Shown: positions 1-9,410, counted from the first letter of the stretch. The stretch is DNA of 41,581 nt from Gammaproteobacteria bacterium (GCA_022600935.1 JAHZJL010000283.1:1-41581), one strand, 5' to 3'. The notes: generated by a model from the sequence alone, not told the origin. Numbers and translations: made by a program.

Positions 1-507
1 AGTACCAGTGCCAGAACACCTGATGATGCTTCGCGTATTTTGCAAAACGGGATTAAGATTCCCAATTTTTTTTATGATTGGCGCGAAAATCAACAGGATA
101 ACCCTTATATGGCATTCCTCAGTGTTGCAGATGCCTTCATTGTAAGCGGTGAGAGTGTGTCAATGGTAACCGAAGCCTGTGTCACCGGGAAACCGGTGTA
201 TCTGTTTGATTTTGGCAAGGGCTCGGATTCAATGCAATACGGGGATGGAGATCCAGGCACTGGTTTGATAGAGGCAGCCGGGCATTACACCGGGCCAGAC
301 CGAAAACGAATTTTACTGCACAAACTGGCGATGCGTTTGGGTCCGAACAGAATGCAACGCCGAATCCGCGCAGTTCACCAGGCTGTGATTGAATCCGGTC
401 AGGCGGTCTGGGTAGGGCAGGCGTTTGACGAAAAAATACAACAGAAAGGCGTTGACAGTGTCGAGAAAGCAGTCGAGCGGGTCAGATGTCAATTTAAACT
501 GGACTGA
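1..507 (+). CDS. ELM1/DUF1022 family protein, 3' fragment
   Basis: The reading frame is open from base 1, so the N-terminus lies outside the window and only the last 168 codons are seen. The fragment has the C-terminal half of a GT-B-like fold: residues reading SVSMVTEACVTGKPVYLFD, preceded by a TSARTP-type stretch at the window edge. This pattern is typical of the mitochondrial-fission ELM1/DUF1022 family, whose bacterial members have no firmly assigned substrate. A TTG at base 40 could be mistaken for a start, but homology-like sequence continues upstream of it. An AT-flanked hairpin follows the stop. Family call is fairly secure; function is unknown. Confidence 0.75.
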   Translation, partial: STSARTPDDASRILQNGIKIPNFFYDWRENQQDNPYMAFLSVADAFIVSGESVSMVTEACVTGKPVYLFDFGKGSDSMQYGDGDPGTGLIEAAGHYTGPDRKRILLHKLAMRLGPNRMQRRIRAVHQAVIESGQAVWVGQAFDEKIQQKGVDSVEKAVERVRCQFKLD

Positions 508-536
508 AAAAACCTGAGGAGGTCAGAGGGGTTTTT
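508..536 (+). terminator. Candidate rho-independent terminator after the ELM1-like gene
   Basis: Directly after the stop codon AAAAACC (508-514) pairs with GGTTTTT (530-536), with TGA/TCA able to pair further in. The stem is AT-rich and ends in a T-run, so it could work in either direction. Confidence 0.5.
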
Positions 537-630
537 GCTTTCAGCGAACAGAGTATTAAAAAAATGCAATTGAGAACGTGCCTTGTGATGCCAGGCTTTT
601 TGGTATTTTAAGAGAAGCGTTCTTGCAGCC

Positions 631-683
631 AAAAAAACTCTGCTCCATAACAGTCGCTGAATGACTGTAATACGGAGCAGAGT
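631..683 (-). terminator. Rho-independent terminator of the 40-aa lipoprotein gene
   Basis: ACTCTGCTCC (637-646) and GGAGCAGAGT (674-683) form a 10-bp stem, with an inner ACAGTC/GACTGT stem (650-655 with 663-668) around a 7-nt loop. Read on the minus strand the stem is followed at once by seven T (bases 637-631). It lies 24 nt past the stop of the small gene at 707-829. Confidence 0.75.
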
Positions 684-706
684 CAGAATTTTCGAGAGAC
701 TAGATT

Positions 707-829
707 TTAGTCTGCTCCGTACTTTCCGCCTTGTGGACGTTGAGTAGTCGCATTAGGATCATCAAGGCAAGCGCTCAAGCTGCCGAAAGTAACCATGATA
801 ATTGCAATGATGCTAAGAAGTTTTTTCAT
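707..829 (-). CDS. Small lipoprotein, 40 aa
   Basis: Translation starts MKKLLSIIAIIMVTFGSLSAC: a two-lysine n-region, a hydrophobic core and a lipobox L-S-A-C with Cys at residue 21. Only 19 residues follow the cysteine (LDDPNATTQRPQGGKYGAD). The Asp at +3 rather than +2 argues mildly for outer-membrane sorting. AGGAGG (839-844) sits 9 nt before the ATG, a strong promoter is found at 890-918 and a terminator follows, so this is a complete monocistronic gene despite its size. It resembles entericidin-like or LptM-like mini-lipoproteins in size only; I recognise no specific family. Lipoprotein nature is seen in the sequence; function is unknown. Confidence 0.8.
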   Translation of the reverse strand: MKKLLSIIAIIMVTFGSLSACLDDPNATTQRPQGGKYGAD

Positions 830-865
830 TTTTTAGTTCCTCCTCATAGATATGAGATTTATTAC

Positions 866-883
866 GTGTCGGACGTAAGACAC
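866..883 (-). other. Hairpin in the 5' UTR of the small lipoprotein gene
   Basis: GTGTC (866-870) and GACAC (879-883) pair around an 8-nt loop, between the promoter and the Shine-Dalgarno sequence. It may stabilise the messenger; no regulatory role can be read from it. Confidence 0.4.
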
Positions 884-889
884 CCAATA

Positions 890-918
890 CTTATAACCAA
901 TAATTGAGGATAATTCAA
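890..918 (-). promoter_or_regulatory. Sigma-70 type promoter of the small lipoprotein gene
   Basis: On the minus strand TTGAAT (918-913), a 17-nt spacer, then TATAAG (895-890). Expected start near 883, giving a leader of about 54 nt before the ATG at 829. Confidence 0.65.
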
Positions 919-1073
919 CTTAAAATTCAAGTCTTTCAGGATTTTGACACACGCTTGCATCTATGGTTGTTTGTTCTTGCTGGTTTGGGTTTCACAACTC
1001 ATTGTTTATCTATGTTGCTGATATTAAAACGCATTTTTCGGCAGGCTTTAATCAAAATTGGTATATTAGGTGA

Positions 1074-1895
1074 ATGACAACGAACATTTTTCCCGCTGTG
1101 GAGCGCTTAAATGAGGATAAGATTCTTTCCTGTCTGGGTCAGGCTGCCGTCGATAAGATCAGTCGTATGTTAATCCTTGGTGCGACAGAATCGACGAATT
1201 CATATGTTCTGGATTATTGCGATCAGTCACTGCTGTCGGGGGTCGTTTGTGTAGCGGAATCCCAGACTCAGGGGCGAGGACGGCGGGGTCGAGCCTGGGT
1301 GTCACCTGAAGGGCATAATGTCTATTTGTCGATGTCGTGGCAGTTTCAGAACCAACTCAAGGAATTAACAGGGCTGAGTCTGGCCATTGGACTGGCTGTG
1401 ATTCGAGCGTTGCAGACGTTTAAGGTTGATGAATTATCACTGAAATGGCCGAACGATGTGTATTGTCAGCATCGTAAACTGGGCGGAATCCTGGTTGATA
1501 TCGTTGCCAGGAATGAGGCTCAATGCCTGGCCGTTATCGGAGTTGGCTTGAACCGCTGGGTTGCCCCTGATTCAGCGGTAACTATCGATCAGCAATGGAT
1601 TGACTTGTACACAACCATGCAGGAGTCGATGCCAGCCAGAAACCGGTTGATTGCTGAATTGATTCAGCACATCATCGTTGTACTTCAACAGTTTGAGCAA
1701 AGTGGATTCTCCGGGTTTCAGGAGGAGTGGAATCGTTGGGATCATTTGAAAGGGCGTAAGATTGTTTTGCATATGGGGCAACAGGAAGTAACCGGGATTT
1801 CAAAAGGGATTAATGTGCAGGGGATGCTGGCCGTTGAAGATACCTCGGGCAATGTGGGGCATTATTCCATTGGTGAAGTCAGTTTGTCAGGTTGA
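1074..1895 (+). CDS. birA: Biotin--[acetyl-CoA-carboxylase] ligase, monofunctional form
   Basis: Activates biotin as biotinyl-AMP and transfers it to the acceptor lysine of the AccB carrier in the cytoplasm. Seen: ESTNSYV near residue 40, the adenylate-binding loop GRGRRGRAW, KWPNDVY and KLGGILVD, then a C-terminal SH3-like domain ending in GEVSL. The protein is 273 aa against about 320 for E. coli BirA. The first residues align with the end of the E. coli winged-helix region (LNEDKILSCL), so the N-terminal DNA-binding domain is absent. A TGA codon lies immediately before the ATG in frame, so no longer start is available in this sequence. It should therefore ligate biotin but not repress the bio operon. 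It overlaps coaX by one base. There is no clear Shine-Dalgarno sequence. Confidence 0.93.
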   Translation: MTTNIFPAVERLNEDKILSCLGQAAVDKISRMLILGATESTNSYVLDYCDQSLLSGVVCVAESQTQGRGRRGRAWVSPEGHNVYLSMSWQFQNQLKELTGLSLAIGLAVIRALQTFKVDELSLKWPNDVYCQHRKLGGILVDIVARNEAQCLAVIGVGLNRWVAPDSAVTIDQQWIDLYTTMQESMPARNRLIAELIQHIIVVLQQFEQSGFSGFQEEWNRWDHLKGRKIVLHMGQQEVTGISKGINVQGMLAVEDTSGNVGHYSIGEVSLSG

Positions 1896-2665
1896 TGACT
1901 CGCGCTCCTCTGCATTTACTGGTTGATATCGGCAACACACGCATCAAATGGTCGTTTGGCGATATGGATCGACTGACACTTGACGGCAGTCAGGCACTCC
2001 TGCACAGAGATGAAACTGATTTAACTGCTCAGATCAATCAACTCTGGTCAACACTTCAGCCACCGACGCAGGTTTGGGTGTCAAACGTAGCGGGTTCAGA
2101 GATTGAAAACCAGATCAGCAATTGGGTGCAGTTGAACTGGGGTGTGAAAGCATTGTTTATCAAGGAAATATCACAGTTGCCCAGGATAACAAGTCAATAC
2201 TCGCTGGGCACTATTGGTGTGGATCGATGGATGGCATTGCTGGGGCTTTATGGGCGCTATTCGCTTCCGGCTATCGTTATTGACTGCGGCACAGCAATAA
2301 CAGCGGATATTCTGGTTGAAGGGCCGATACATTTAGGTGGTGTGATAATGCCTGGGTTTGTGTTAATGCGTGAATCATTGAAACAAGGCGCAAAGGCATT
2401 GCCTGTTGTCGCTGACTGTAATTTTGACGGTATTGGCGGGAATACAATCCAGGCTATTTCCAGTGGTTTGTTAAATGCAGTGGCAGGCATGGTCCAGCGT
2501 CTGGCAGCTCAGGTAGAGGGAATGGGTTGTCCTCCACCTCAACTGGTTCTTAGCGGCGGTGATGCTGGACTGATCGCTCCAGTATTGGGTGGTCAGGTTG
2601 AGATTGATCCTGATCTGGTTTTATATGGGATACAGCAATATGTGATTCATAACCAGTACTCATAG
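1895..2665 (+). CDS. coaX: Type III pantothenate kinase
   Basis: Phosphorylates pantothenate in the first step of coenzyme A synthesis. Type III enzymes belong to the ASKHA fold and are not feedback-inhibited by CoA (family knowledge). Seen: LLVDIGNTRIKW at the N-terminus (phosphate-1 motif), GVDRWMALLG, the VIDCGTAITADIL block with the catalytic Asp, GGVIMPG, and LSGGDA near the C-terminus. Length is 256 aa, normal for the family. The ATG at 1895 shares its A with the birA stop; a TTG three bases upstream is also in frame but less likely. The birA-coaX pair is common in gammaproteobacteria. The 3' end overlaps the convergent heme A synthase gene by 6 nt. Confidence 0.94.
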   Translation: MTRAPLHLLVDIGNTRIKWSFGDMDRLTLDGSQALLHRDETDLTAQINQLWSTLQPPTQVWVSNVAGSEIENQISNWVQLNWGVKALFIKEISQLPRITSQYSLGTIGVDRWMALLGLYGRYSLPAIVIDCGTAITADILVEGPIHLGGVIMPGFVLMRESLKQGAKALPVVADCNFDGIGGNTIQAISSGLLNAVAGMVQRLAAQVEGMGCPPPQLVLSGGDAGLIAPVLGGQVEIDPDLVLYGIQQYVIHNQYS

Positions 2666-3661
2666 TGTTCGAGCTGACTGTTTGCCTTGTTGCGAGCCCA
2701 GAAGAATTGCCAGCCGACTCCAGGTCAGGCAGGCAAAAATCAGCGTTGCACATAACAAATGCAGTGGCTGCGCAAAAGCCGGGAATGAAAAACGATCCAT
2801 GGTAATACCCAGCACAATTTCAGTCAGTATGGCGCAAATCAAGGTGATGGCAATGTTTCGGCTGAGTCTGTAATTGAACACAAAGGCTTTACTGTGCCAG
2901 ATCAACCAGATGACCGAAAACAGAATCAACGCAGAAAAGCTGCGATGGACATAAAAAATCAGCGGAAAATGCTGGCGCCACTGCTCCCGGTTGATTTCCC
3001 CCATCTGTTGGGCAATTGTATCAACAGCCTCTCTGACTTGTGTACCCATCACAACCTGTATCACCACCAGGGCAAGTGCCAGGCTCAAGGCGGGCTTGAT
3101 TGATGTTGGTAGCAGTGTCCAGTCCAGTGACTTCAATTCCCGGCGATACGCTCTGTTGAGCAGGTAAATCAGCAAGCCAACGATGATCAATGCTGAGATC
3201 ATGTGAACACTGATCATCACCGGTCGCAAATTGCTGGCGACGACCATTGCTCCCAGCCAGCCCTGTATACCAACCAGAACAAACACCAGGATGCCGAGTA
3301 CTATCATGGTTTTATCCTGTTTGCGGTATTGAAACGTCAATACCATTGTTGTCAACACAAGCAGGCCGATGATGACTCCAGTGAGCCGGTTCAAATACTC
3401 GGTCCAGGTTTTGGCAACGTTAAAATCAGTATTGAGATAGCCGCGTTGTGCGTAAATCTGATGATAATCGGCTGGTAACTGAGATTCATGCGTCGGTGGA
3501 ATCCATTGTCCGAAGCAGGTTGGCCAATCCGGGCAGCCCATGCCTGATCCAGTTGCACGCACCAGAGCGCCAACGAAAATCAGGAAAAAAACAGCACCGA
3601 GAGTGATCAGACCGACCCGTCTGAACAGGCGTTCGGAGCTGCCTGATGATTCAATTGTCAT
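2660..3661 (-). CDS. ctaA: Heme A synthase (COX15/CtaA family)
   Basis: Oxidises the C8 methyl of heme O to the formyl of heme A, the cofactor of aa3-type cytochrome c oxidase, in the inner membrane. The 333-aa protein has about eight hydrophobic segments. The first periplasmic loop carries GMGCPDWPTCFG with the paired cysteines, and an EYLNRL motif follows near residue 88, both typical of COX15-type enzymes. The start codon overlaps the ygfZ stop by 4 nt, so the two are probably co-translated. The farnesyltransferase and oxidase subunits are not in this window. Confidence 0.92.
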   Translation of the reverse strand: MTIESSGSSERLFRRVGLITLGAVFFLIFVGALVRATGSGMGCPDWPTCFGQWIPPTHESQLPADYHQIYAQRGYLNTDFNVAKTWTEYLNRLTGVIIGLLVLTTMVLTFQYRKQDKTMIVLGILVFVLVGIQGWLGAMVVASNLRPVMISVHMISALIIVGLLIYLLNRAYRRELKSLDWTLLPTSIKPALSLALALVVIQVVMGTQVREAVDTIAQQMGEINREQWRQHFPLIFYVHRSFSALILFSVIWLIWHSKAFVFNYRLSRNIAITLICAILTEIVLGITMDRFSFPAFAQPLHLLCATLIFACLTWSRLAILLGSQQGKQSARTL

Positions 3662-4602
3662 GATAAGGCGAACTCTGGATCAAAGCTATGTTTGAGTTGC
3701 AGACTGCATGAAGGCTGATCTTTTATGATCAGATCCTGACAGTCAATTGCCGAGGTTTGCAGGACAGCAAGCAGGATTGAACCTTGAGGGCAATGACTGC
3801 TGCGCACCACTTGCCCAAGGCTGATGTTCCCAGGGTCGGAGCTGGATACAATAGTGGTGCCTGGTTCAGGTGGTATCTCGATTGAGGCGCTCAGCATAAA
3901 CATGCGGCGTTTGAGCGTTCCCAGATACTGGGTTCTGGCGATTACTTCCTGGCCTGTATAACAGCCTTTGTTAAAGCTGATGGCGTCGAGTAAATCAAGA
4001 TTGAGCATATGTGGAGTAAATGCTTCATAGGTGTAGTCGGTTATGATCGGAATACCAGCGCTGATTTGCCTGGTATCCCAGACAGTTTGGTCGTGTTGAG
4101 TTAAATCCAGCTGATTCAATGGATTGTCGGGGTTGAGGTTGTTGTGAGCGTCAGTCAGATTCAGGTAGAGAGCGTCAGGTTCCTGTTTATCGTGAACACA
4201 GAGCAGCACGTTGTTGTGATTTGCCTTGACAGATTTGCTGCCTGGCAGATTCAGTGAATCCTGTAAGGGTGGATTGAGGCACAAGCCGCTGATTTCCCAG
4301 TCGTCACTGGCGTCTGTGAGAACGACATCAGCGCGCAACACGAACATTTTAAGGCGATTCAATACCTTGTCCAGAATGATTCGTGATAACAGGAGTAGAA
4401 TTCCGGATTGTGTTGCAATAGCATCGAAAACAGCGAGAACCCGGCCTTTGGGGTTGCACAAAGCACCTCTGGTCCAGGTGTTGTGTTCCAGTGCATTAAA
4501 ATCGCAGGTGGTTTGTCCTTGCAGAAATTGACGATTGTCATGTCCTGTGACTGAAATGACGCCGATGTTGTCAAGTTTGCAAAACCAATTTGTGTCGTTC
4601 AT
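3658..4602 (-). CDS. ygfZ: tRNA-modifying / Fe-S cluster repair protein YgfZ
   Basis: A GcvT-like folate-binding protein that supports assembly or repair of some Fe-S enzymes, including MiaB-type tRNA modification (family knowledge). Seen: N-terminal GHDNRQFLQGQTTCD and GRVLAVFDA, then the diagnostic KGCYTGQEVIARTQYLG motif near residue 214, whose cysteine is functionally important. The 314-aa length is normal. It is first in the two-gene minus-strand unit with heme A synthase. The 197-nt region to ilvB should carry the divergent promoters. Confidence 0.92.
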   Translation of the reverse strand: MNDTNWFCKLDNIGVISVTGHDNRQFLQGQTTCDFNALEHNTWTRGALCNPKGRVLAVFDAIATQSGILLLLSRIILDKVLNRLKMFVLRADVVLTDASDDWEISGLCLNPPLQDSLNLPGSKSVKANHNNVLLCVHDKQEPDALYLNLTDAHNNLNPDNPLNQLDLTQHDQTVWDTRQISAGIPIITDYTYEAFTPHMLNLDLLDAISFNKGCYTGQEVIARTQYLGTLKRRMFMLSASIEIPPEPGTTIVSSSDPGNISLGQVVRSSHCPQGSILLAVLQTSAIDCQDLIIKDQPSCSLQLKHSFDPEFALS

Positions 4603-4701
4603 GGATTGAGAGTGGTCGATTCTGTTGTGTGATGATAGTGTCAGGTTTAATGAAAAGAATCAGCTGAGAACCTGTTCTATGCAGTTCTTTGTATCATAAA
4701 C

Positions 4702-4730
4702 TTGACGTCAGATGCAAAGCTCGATAACCT
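4702..4730 (+). promoter_or_regulatory. Candidate sigma-70 promoter for ilvB
   Basis: TTGACG (4702-4707), 17-nt spacer, TAACCT (4725-4730). The -35 is good and the -10 weak. A six-codon ORF (MQFFVS) just upstream is not rich in branched-chain residues, so I see no ilv-type leader peptide. Confidence 0.35.
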
Positions 4731-4799
4731 GTCCAGTTCTATTGTGAACTCATACTGACAAAATCTCCACAATGAAATTAAAACAAGAGGGAACCCTGA

Positions 4800-6530
4800 G
4801 TGGAACTTAGCGGGGCTGAAATTGTTATCCAGGCGCTTAAGGACGAGGGTATCGAGCATGTATTCGGATATCCTGGCGGCGCTGTATTGCATATTTACGA
4901 TGCATTATTCAAACAGGAAGCAGTTCGTCATATTCTGGTACGTCATGAACAAGGCGCTACGCATGCAGCCGATGGTTACGCGCGCTCAACCGGAAAACCA
5001 GGGGTGGCGCTGGTTACATCCGGTCCGGGTGCAACCAATGCCGTAACCGGCATTGCTACAGCTTATCTGGATTCGATTCCTCTTGTAGTTATCAGTGGCC
5101 AGGTATCAACTCCTGTGATTGGCAGTGATGCGTTTCAGGAAGTCGACATGGTCGGTATTACCCGGCCTTGCGTCAAGCATAACTTTCTGGTTAAAGACGT
5201 TTACGAGCTGGCGGATACTATCAAGAAAGCGTTTTATGTTGCTACCACTGGTCGTCCAGGCCCGGTTGTTGTAGATATTCCAAAAGACATAACCGACCCG
5301 AATATTCGCATTCCGTACAAGTATCCTGAACAGGTCAGCATGCGTTCGTACCGACCGGAAAGCAAAGGTCACCGTGGTCAAATCAAAAAGGCAGTGGATT
5401 TGATGCTCAAGGCCAAACGCCCAATGATTTATACCGGAGGCGGTGTGGTATTGGGTCATGCATCTGAGCAACTGACCAGATTTACCCGATTGCTGAATTA
5501 TCCGATCACCAACACGTTAATGGGTTTGGGAAGTTACCCGGCTGATGACAAGCAGTTTTTGGGTATGCTGGGTATGCACGGCACCTATGAAGCCAACATG
5601 GGTATGCACAAATGTGATGTGTTGATTGCGATCGGTGCGCGATTCGATGATCGGGTAACCGGAAAGATCGCTACATTTTGTCCACATGCAAAAATTATCC
5701 ATGTCGATGTTGATCCAGCTTCGATTTCCAAGACGGTTAAGGTGGATATTCCGATTGTCGGCCAGGTCAAACCCGTACTGGAAACCATGATTGAGTTACT
5801 GGAGCAGGATAAATCCAGATCAAATCAGGATGACTTGAAAGAATGGTGGGCGCAGATTGAAGAGTGGCGTTCCATGAACTGTCTTGAATTTGATCGAAAC
5901 AGTTCAAAAATCAAACCACAATATGTGATTGAGCAACTCCATGAAGTGACTGCTGGTAATGCATTTGTAACCTCAGACGTGGGGCAGCATCAAATGTGGG
6001 CTGCACAATATTACAAATTTAACAAGCCGGGTCGCTGGATTAACTCCGGTGGTCTGGGCACAATGGGTTTTGGATTGCCTGCTGCAATCGGTGTCAGTAT
6101 CGCCAATCCGGATGCACAAGTCGCTTGTGTAACCGGAGAAGCCAGTATTCTGATGTGTATTCAGGAACTGGCTACAGCAATGCAGTATTCAACTCCGGTT
6201 AAAGTGATTAATCTTAACAATCGCTATATGGGTATGGTCCGTCAATGGCAGGAATTTTCTTATGGCAGCCGTTACTCGCACTCTTATATGGAAGCATTGC
6301 CGGATTTTATCCAGCTCGCTGAAAGTTTCGGTCATATCGGGGTCAGAATAGAAAAACCTGAGGATGTCAGGCCGGCTCTGGAAGAAGCTTTTGCCCAAAC
6401 TCAGCGCACTGTGTTTATGGACTTTATTACAGACGACTCGGAAAATGTTTATCCGATGATCGAGGCCGGTAAAGGCCATCATGAAATGCGTTTGCCACCG
6501 GGCATGACAACAAAAAGAGAACTGGCCTGA
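4800..6530 (+). CDS. ilvB: Acetolactate synthase, large (catalytic) subunit
   Basis: ThDP- and FAD-dependent first common enzyme of valine, leucine and isoleucine synthesis: condenses pyruvate with pyruvate or 2-oxobutyrate. 576 aa, similar to E. coli IlvI. Seen: N-terminal VFGYPGGAVLHIYDAL, catalytic Glu in RHEQGATHAADGYAR (about residue 48), TSGPGATN, and the C-terminal NLNNRYMGMVRQWQ part of the ThDP site. The Mg/ThDP signature, usually GDGS or GEGS, reads G446-E447-A448-S here. The start is GTG, supported by AAGAGGGAA 8-14 nt upstream. One base separates its stop from ilvH, so the subunits are coupled. Confidence 0.96.
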   Translation: MELSGAEIVIQALKDEGIEHVFGYPGGAVLHIYDALFKQEAVRHILVRHEQGATHAADGYARSTGKPGVALVTSGPGATNAVTGIATAYLDSIPLVVISGQVSTPVIGSDAFQEVDMVGITRPCVKHNFLVKDVYELADTIKKAFYVATTGRPGPVVVDIPKDITDPNIRIPYKYPEQVSMRSYRPESKGHRGQIKKAVDLMLKAKRPMIYTGGGVVLGHASEQLTRFTRLLNYPITNTLMGLGSYPADDKQFLGMLGMHGTYEANMGMHKCDVLIAIGARFDDRVTGKIATFCPHAKIIHVDVDPASISKTVKVDIPIVGQVKPVLETMIELLEQDKSRSNQDDLKEWWAQIEEWRSMNCLEFDRNSSKIKPQYVIEQLHEVTAGNAFVTSDVGQHQMWAAQYYKFNKPGRWINSGGLGTMGFGLPAAIGVSIANPDAQVACVTGEASILMCIQELATAMQYSTPVKVINLNNRYMGMVRQWQEFSYGSRYSHSYMEALPDFIQLAESFGHIGVRIEKPEDVRPALEEAFAQTQRTVFMDFITDDSENVYPMIEAGKGHHEMRLPPGMTTKRELA

Positions 6531-6531
6531 T

Positions 6532-8131
<1,600 letters not shown>

Positions 8132-8426
8132 CGTGATATTTGATCGATAAACTACAGACCCGGATGTTGCGGGTTGGCTTGTTCAGGACGACAGTTAAAG
8201 TATCTGACTTGAACATCAGGTGCCGAGCTGTCGCTCTCTGATCAAATCATTTTTCAACTGGCCATTTTCAATGACTGGTCTCGTTGGCAGTGCCGTGTCT
8301 GGTTTACTGTCAAGTTCAAAATTTAGTTTTCCTTGGCGGAATTACTGTATGCTCATCAATCGTCATTCAGTTTTTTTATCAATACGGTCAATCAAGCAAA
8401 CATCCAGGCTGCGATAAGGATACCTT
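8132..8426. other. Intergenic region ilvC-pssA
   Basis: About 295 nt. The only structure I see is a weak 5-bp stem, ACCCG (8158-8162) with CGGGT (8170-8174), not followed by a T-run. Overlapping short ORFs here have no ribosome site or recognisable domain. A promoter for pssA is likely somewhere here but no clear -35/-10 pair stands out. Confidence 0.4.
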
Positions 8427-9197
8427 GTGGGAAACAAACTACCGAACCAGCAGTCCGATAGCGATGTCAGAAGGCGTCGGGGTATTTACTTGCTACCTAA
8501 CCTGCTGACCACAGCCGCACTCTCTTGCGGTTTTTTTTCCATCACGTCTTCGATTAACGAGCGCTATGAAAACGCAGCGATTGCAATTATTTTTGCAATT
8601 GTACTGGATGGGCTGGATGGACGTGTCGCGCGCTTAACCAATACTCAAAGTGATTTTGGCGCGCAATATGACAGCATGGCTGATGTGGTCTCGTTTGCTG
8701 TTGCGCCTGCAATTTTAATGTATACCTGGGCCTTGGCCCCACTTGGGAAGCTGGGCTGGATAGCAGCGTTTATTCACATGGCTGGAGGTGCTTTACGCCT
8801 GGCGCGATTCAACGTGCAACTTGAAGTTGAGGACAAGCGCTATTTTCAAGGCCTGCCGAGTCCGGCAGCCGGAGCGATTTTGGCCTGTCTGGTCTGGGTT
8901 TTGATTGAATTCGATCTGGATTATAACTGGTTGCCTTATGCAACTCTGATATTGACTGCTTGTACAGGAATACTGATGGTCAGTAATCTGCGCTATTACA
9001 GTTTTAAAGATATCGATTTGCGTGGTCGGGTACCGTTTATTGTTGCCTGTGGAGTGATGCTGGCGTTCTCAATCATTTTTGCCCACCCTCCGTTGACCTT
9101 GTTTTTATTGTTCCTGGGTTATGCCTGCTCAGGGCCGTTGCATACTATATTGATGATACATAAAAAGCGTAATTCCAGGATTGACACGGATCAATAA
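8427..9197 (+). CDS. pssA: CDP-diacylglycerol--serine O-phosphatidyltransferase
   Basis: Makes phosphatidylserine, the precursor of phosphatidylethanolamine, in the inner membrane. Seen: the CDP-alcohol phosphotransferase signature LDGLDGRVARLTNTQSDFGA followed by QYDSMAD, giving the DG-x2-AR-x8-G-x3-D-x3-D pattern, and about six to eight membrane segments. 256 aa fits the type-II (membrane) PssA, not the E. coli phospholipase D-like enzyme. The start is GTG at 8427 with AAGGA 6 nt upstream. An ilvC-pssA-leuA order is a recurring arrangement in gammaproteobacteria. The reason for the linkage is not evident. Confidence 0.93.
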   Translation: MGNKLPNQQSDSDVRRRRGIYLLPNLLTTAALSCGFFSITSSINERYENAAIAIIFAIVLDGLDGRVARLTNTQSDFGAQYDSMADVVSFAVAPAILMYTWALAPLGKLGWIAAFIHMAGGALRLARFNVQLEVEDKRYFQGLPSPAAGAILACLVWVLIEFDLDYNWLPYATLILTACTGILMVSNLRYYSFKDIDLRGRVPFIVACGVMLAFSIIFAHPPLTLFLLFLGYACSGPLHTILMIHKKRNSRIDTDQ

Positions 9198-9221
9198 TCC
9201 ACACAGTTGGTAATAATTCAC

Positions 9222-9250
9222 TGGAATCATGATTTTTTTTAAGCTACAAT
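9222..9250 (+). promoter_or_regulatory. Candidate promoter of the leuA leader
   Basis: A good -10, TACAAT (9245-9250), lies 17 nt after TGGAAT (9222-9227), a poor -35. It would start transcription near 9257, upstream of the candidate leader peptide. Confidence 0.35.
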
Positions 9251-9305
9251 CCAATGCTAATTAATGATGTGTATTGTGCAGCTCACTTTACATAGTATTT
9301 AGCCA

Positions 9306-9392
9306 ATGACTTATTTTTCCTTGAAACATTTTAACGCTACAACATCTGATGATAGCGTCCATCACTCACTCCCGCTAGCGCTCCTGCCCTGA
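9306..9392 (+). CDS. Candidate leuA leader peptide, 28 aa
   Basis: A short ORF in the long leader of leuA. It starts MTYFSLKHFNATTSDD and ends HSLPLALLP, so four of the last seven codons are Leu, as CTC, CTA, CTC and CTG. The stop TGA falls in the loop of the downstream hairpin. Leucine-rich leader peptides ahead of leuA are a known attenuation device in Proteobacteria (established knowledge). Weak point: no good Shine-Dalgarno sequence precedes the ATG. A 12-codon ORF ends just before it and could feed ribosomes by re-initiation. Confidence 0.45.
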   Translation: MTYFSLKHFNATTSDDSVHHSLPLALLP

Positions 9393-9410
9393 TGGGCATT
9401 CATTGAGCGC
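9334..9410 (+). promoter_or_regulatory. Candidate leuA attenuator hairpins
   Basis: Stem A pairs ACGCTA (9334-9339) with TAGCGT (9353-9358). Stem B pairs GCGCTC (9378-9383) with GAGCGC (9405-9410), with inner TGCCC/GGGCA (9385-9389 with 9394-9398) around TGAT. Alternative pairings use CGCTA/TAGCG copies at 9335-9339, 9353-9357, 9373-9377 and 9376-9380. The Leu codons lie in and just before the 5' arm of stem B, so a ribosome stalled there would block the hairpin. No T-run follows immediately; the T-rich tract begins about 13 nt later, so classical intrinsic termination is not assured. Confidence 0.45.

Noticed and set aside
581-605. Second terminator-like hairpin GCCT/AGGC followed by T5
   Set aside because: Only 4 bp of stem and no gene ends just upstream; the hairpins at 508 and 631 explain termination better.
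4680-4700. Six-codon ORF MQFFVS before ilvB as an attenuator peptide
   Set aside because: No run of Ile, Val or Leu codons and no terminator hairpin before ilvB.
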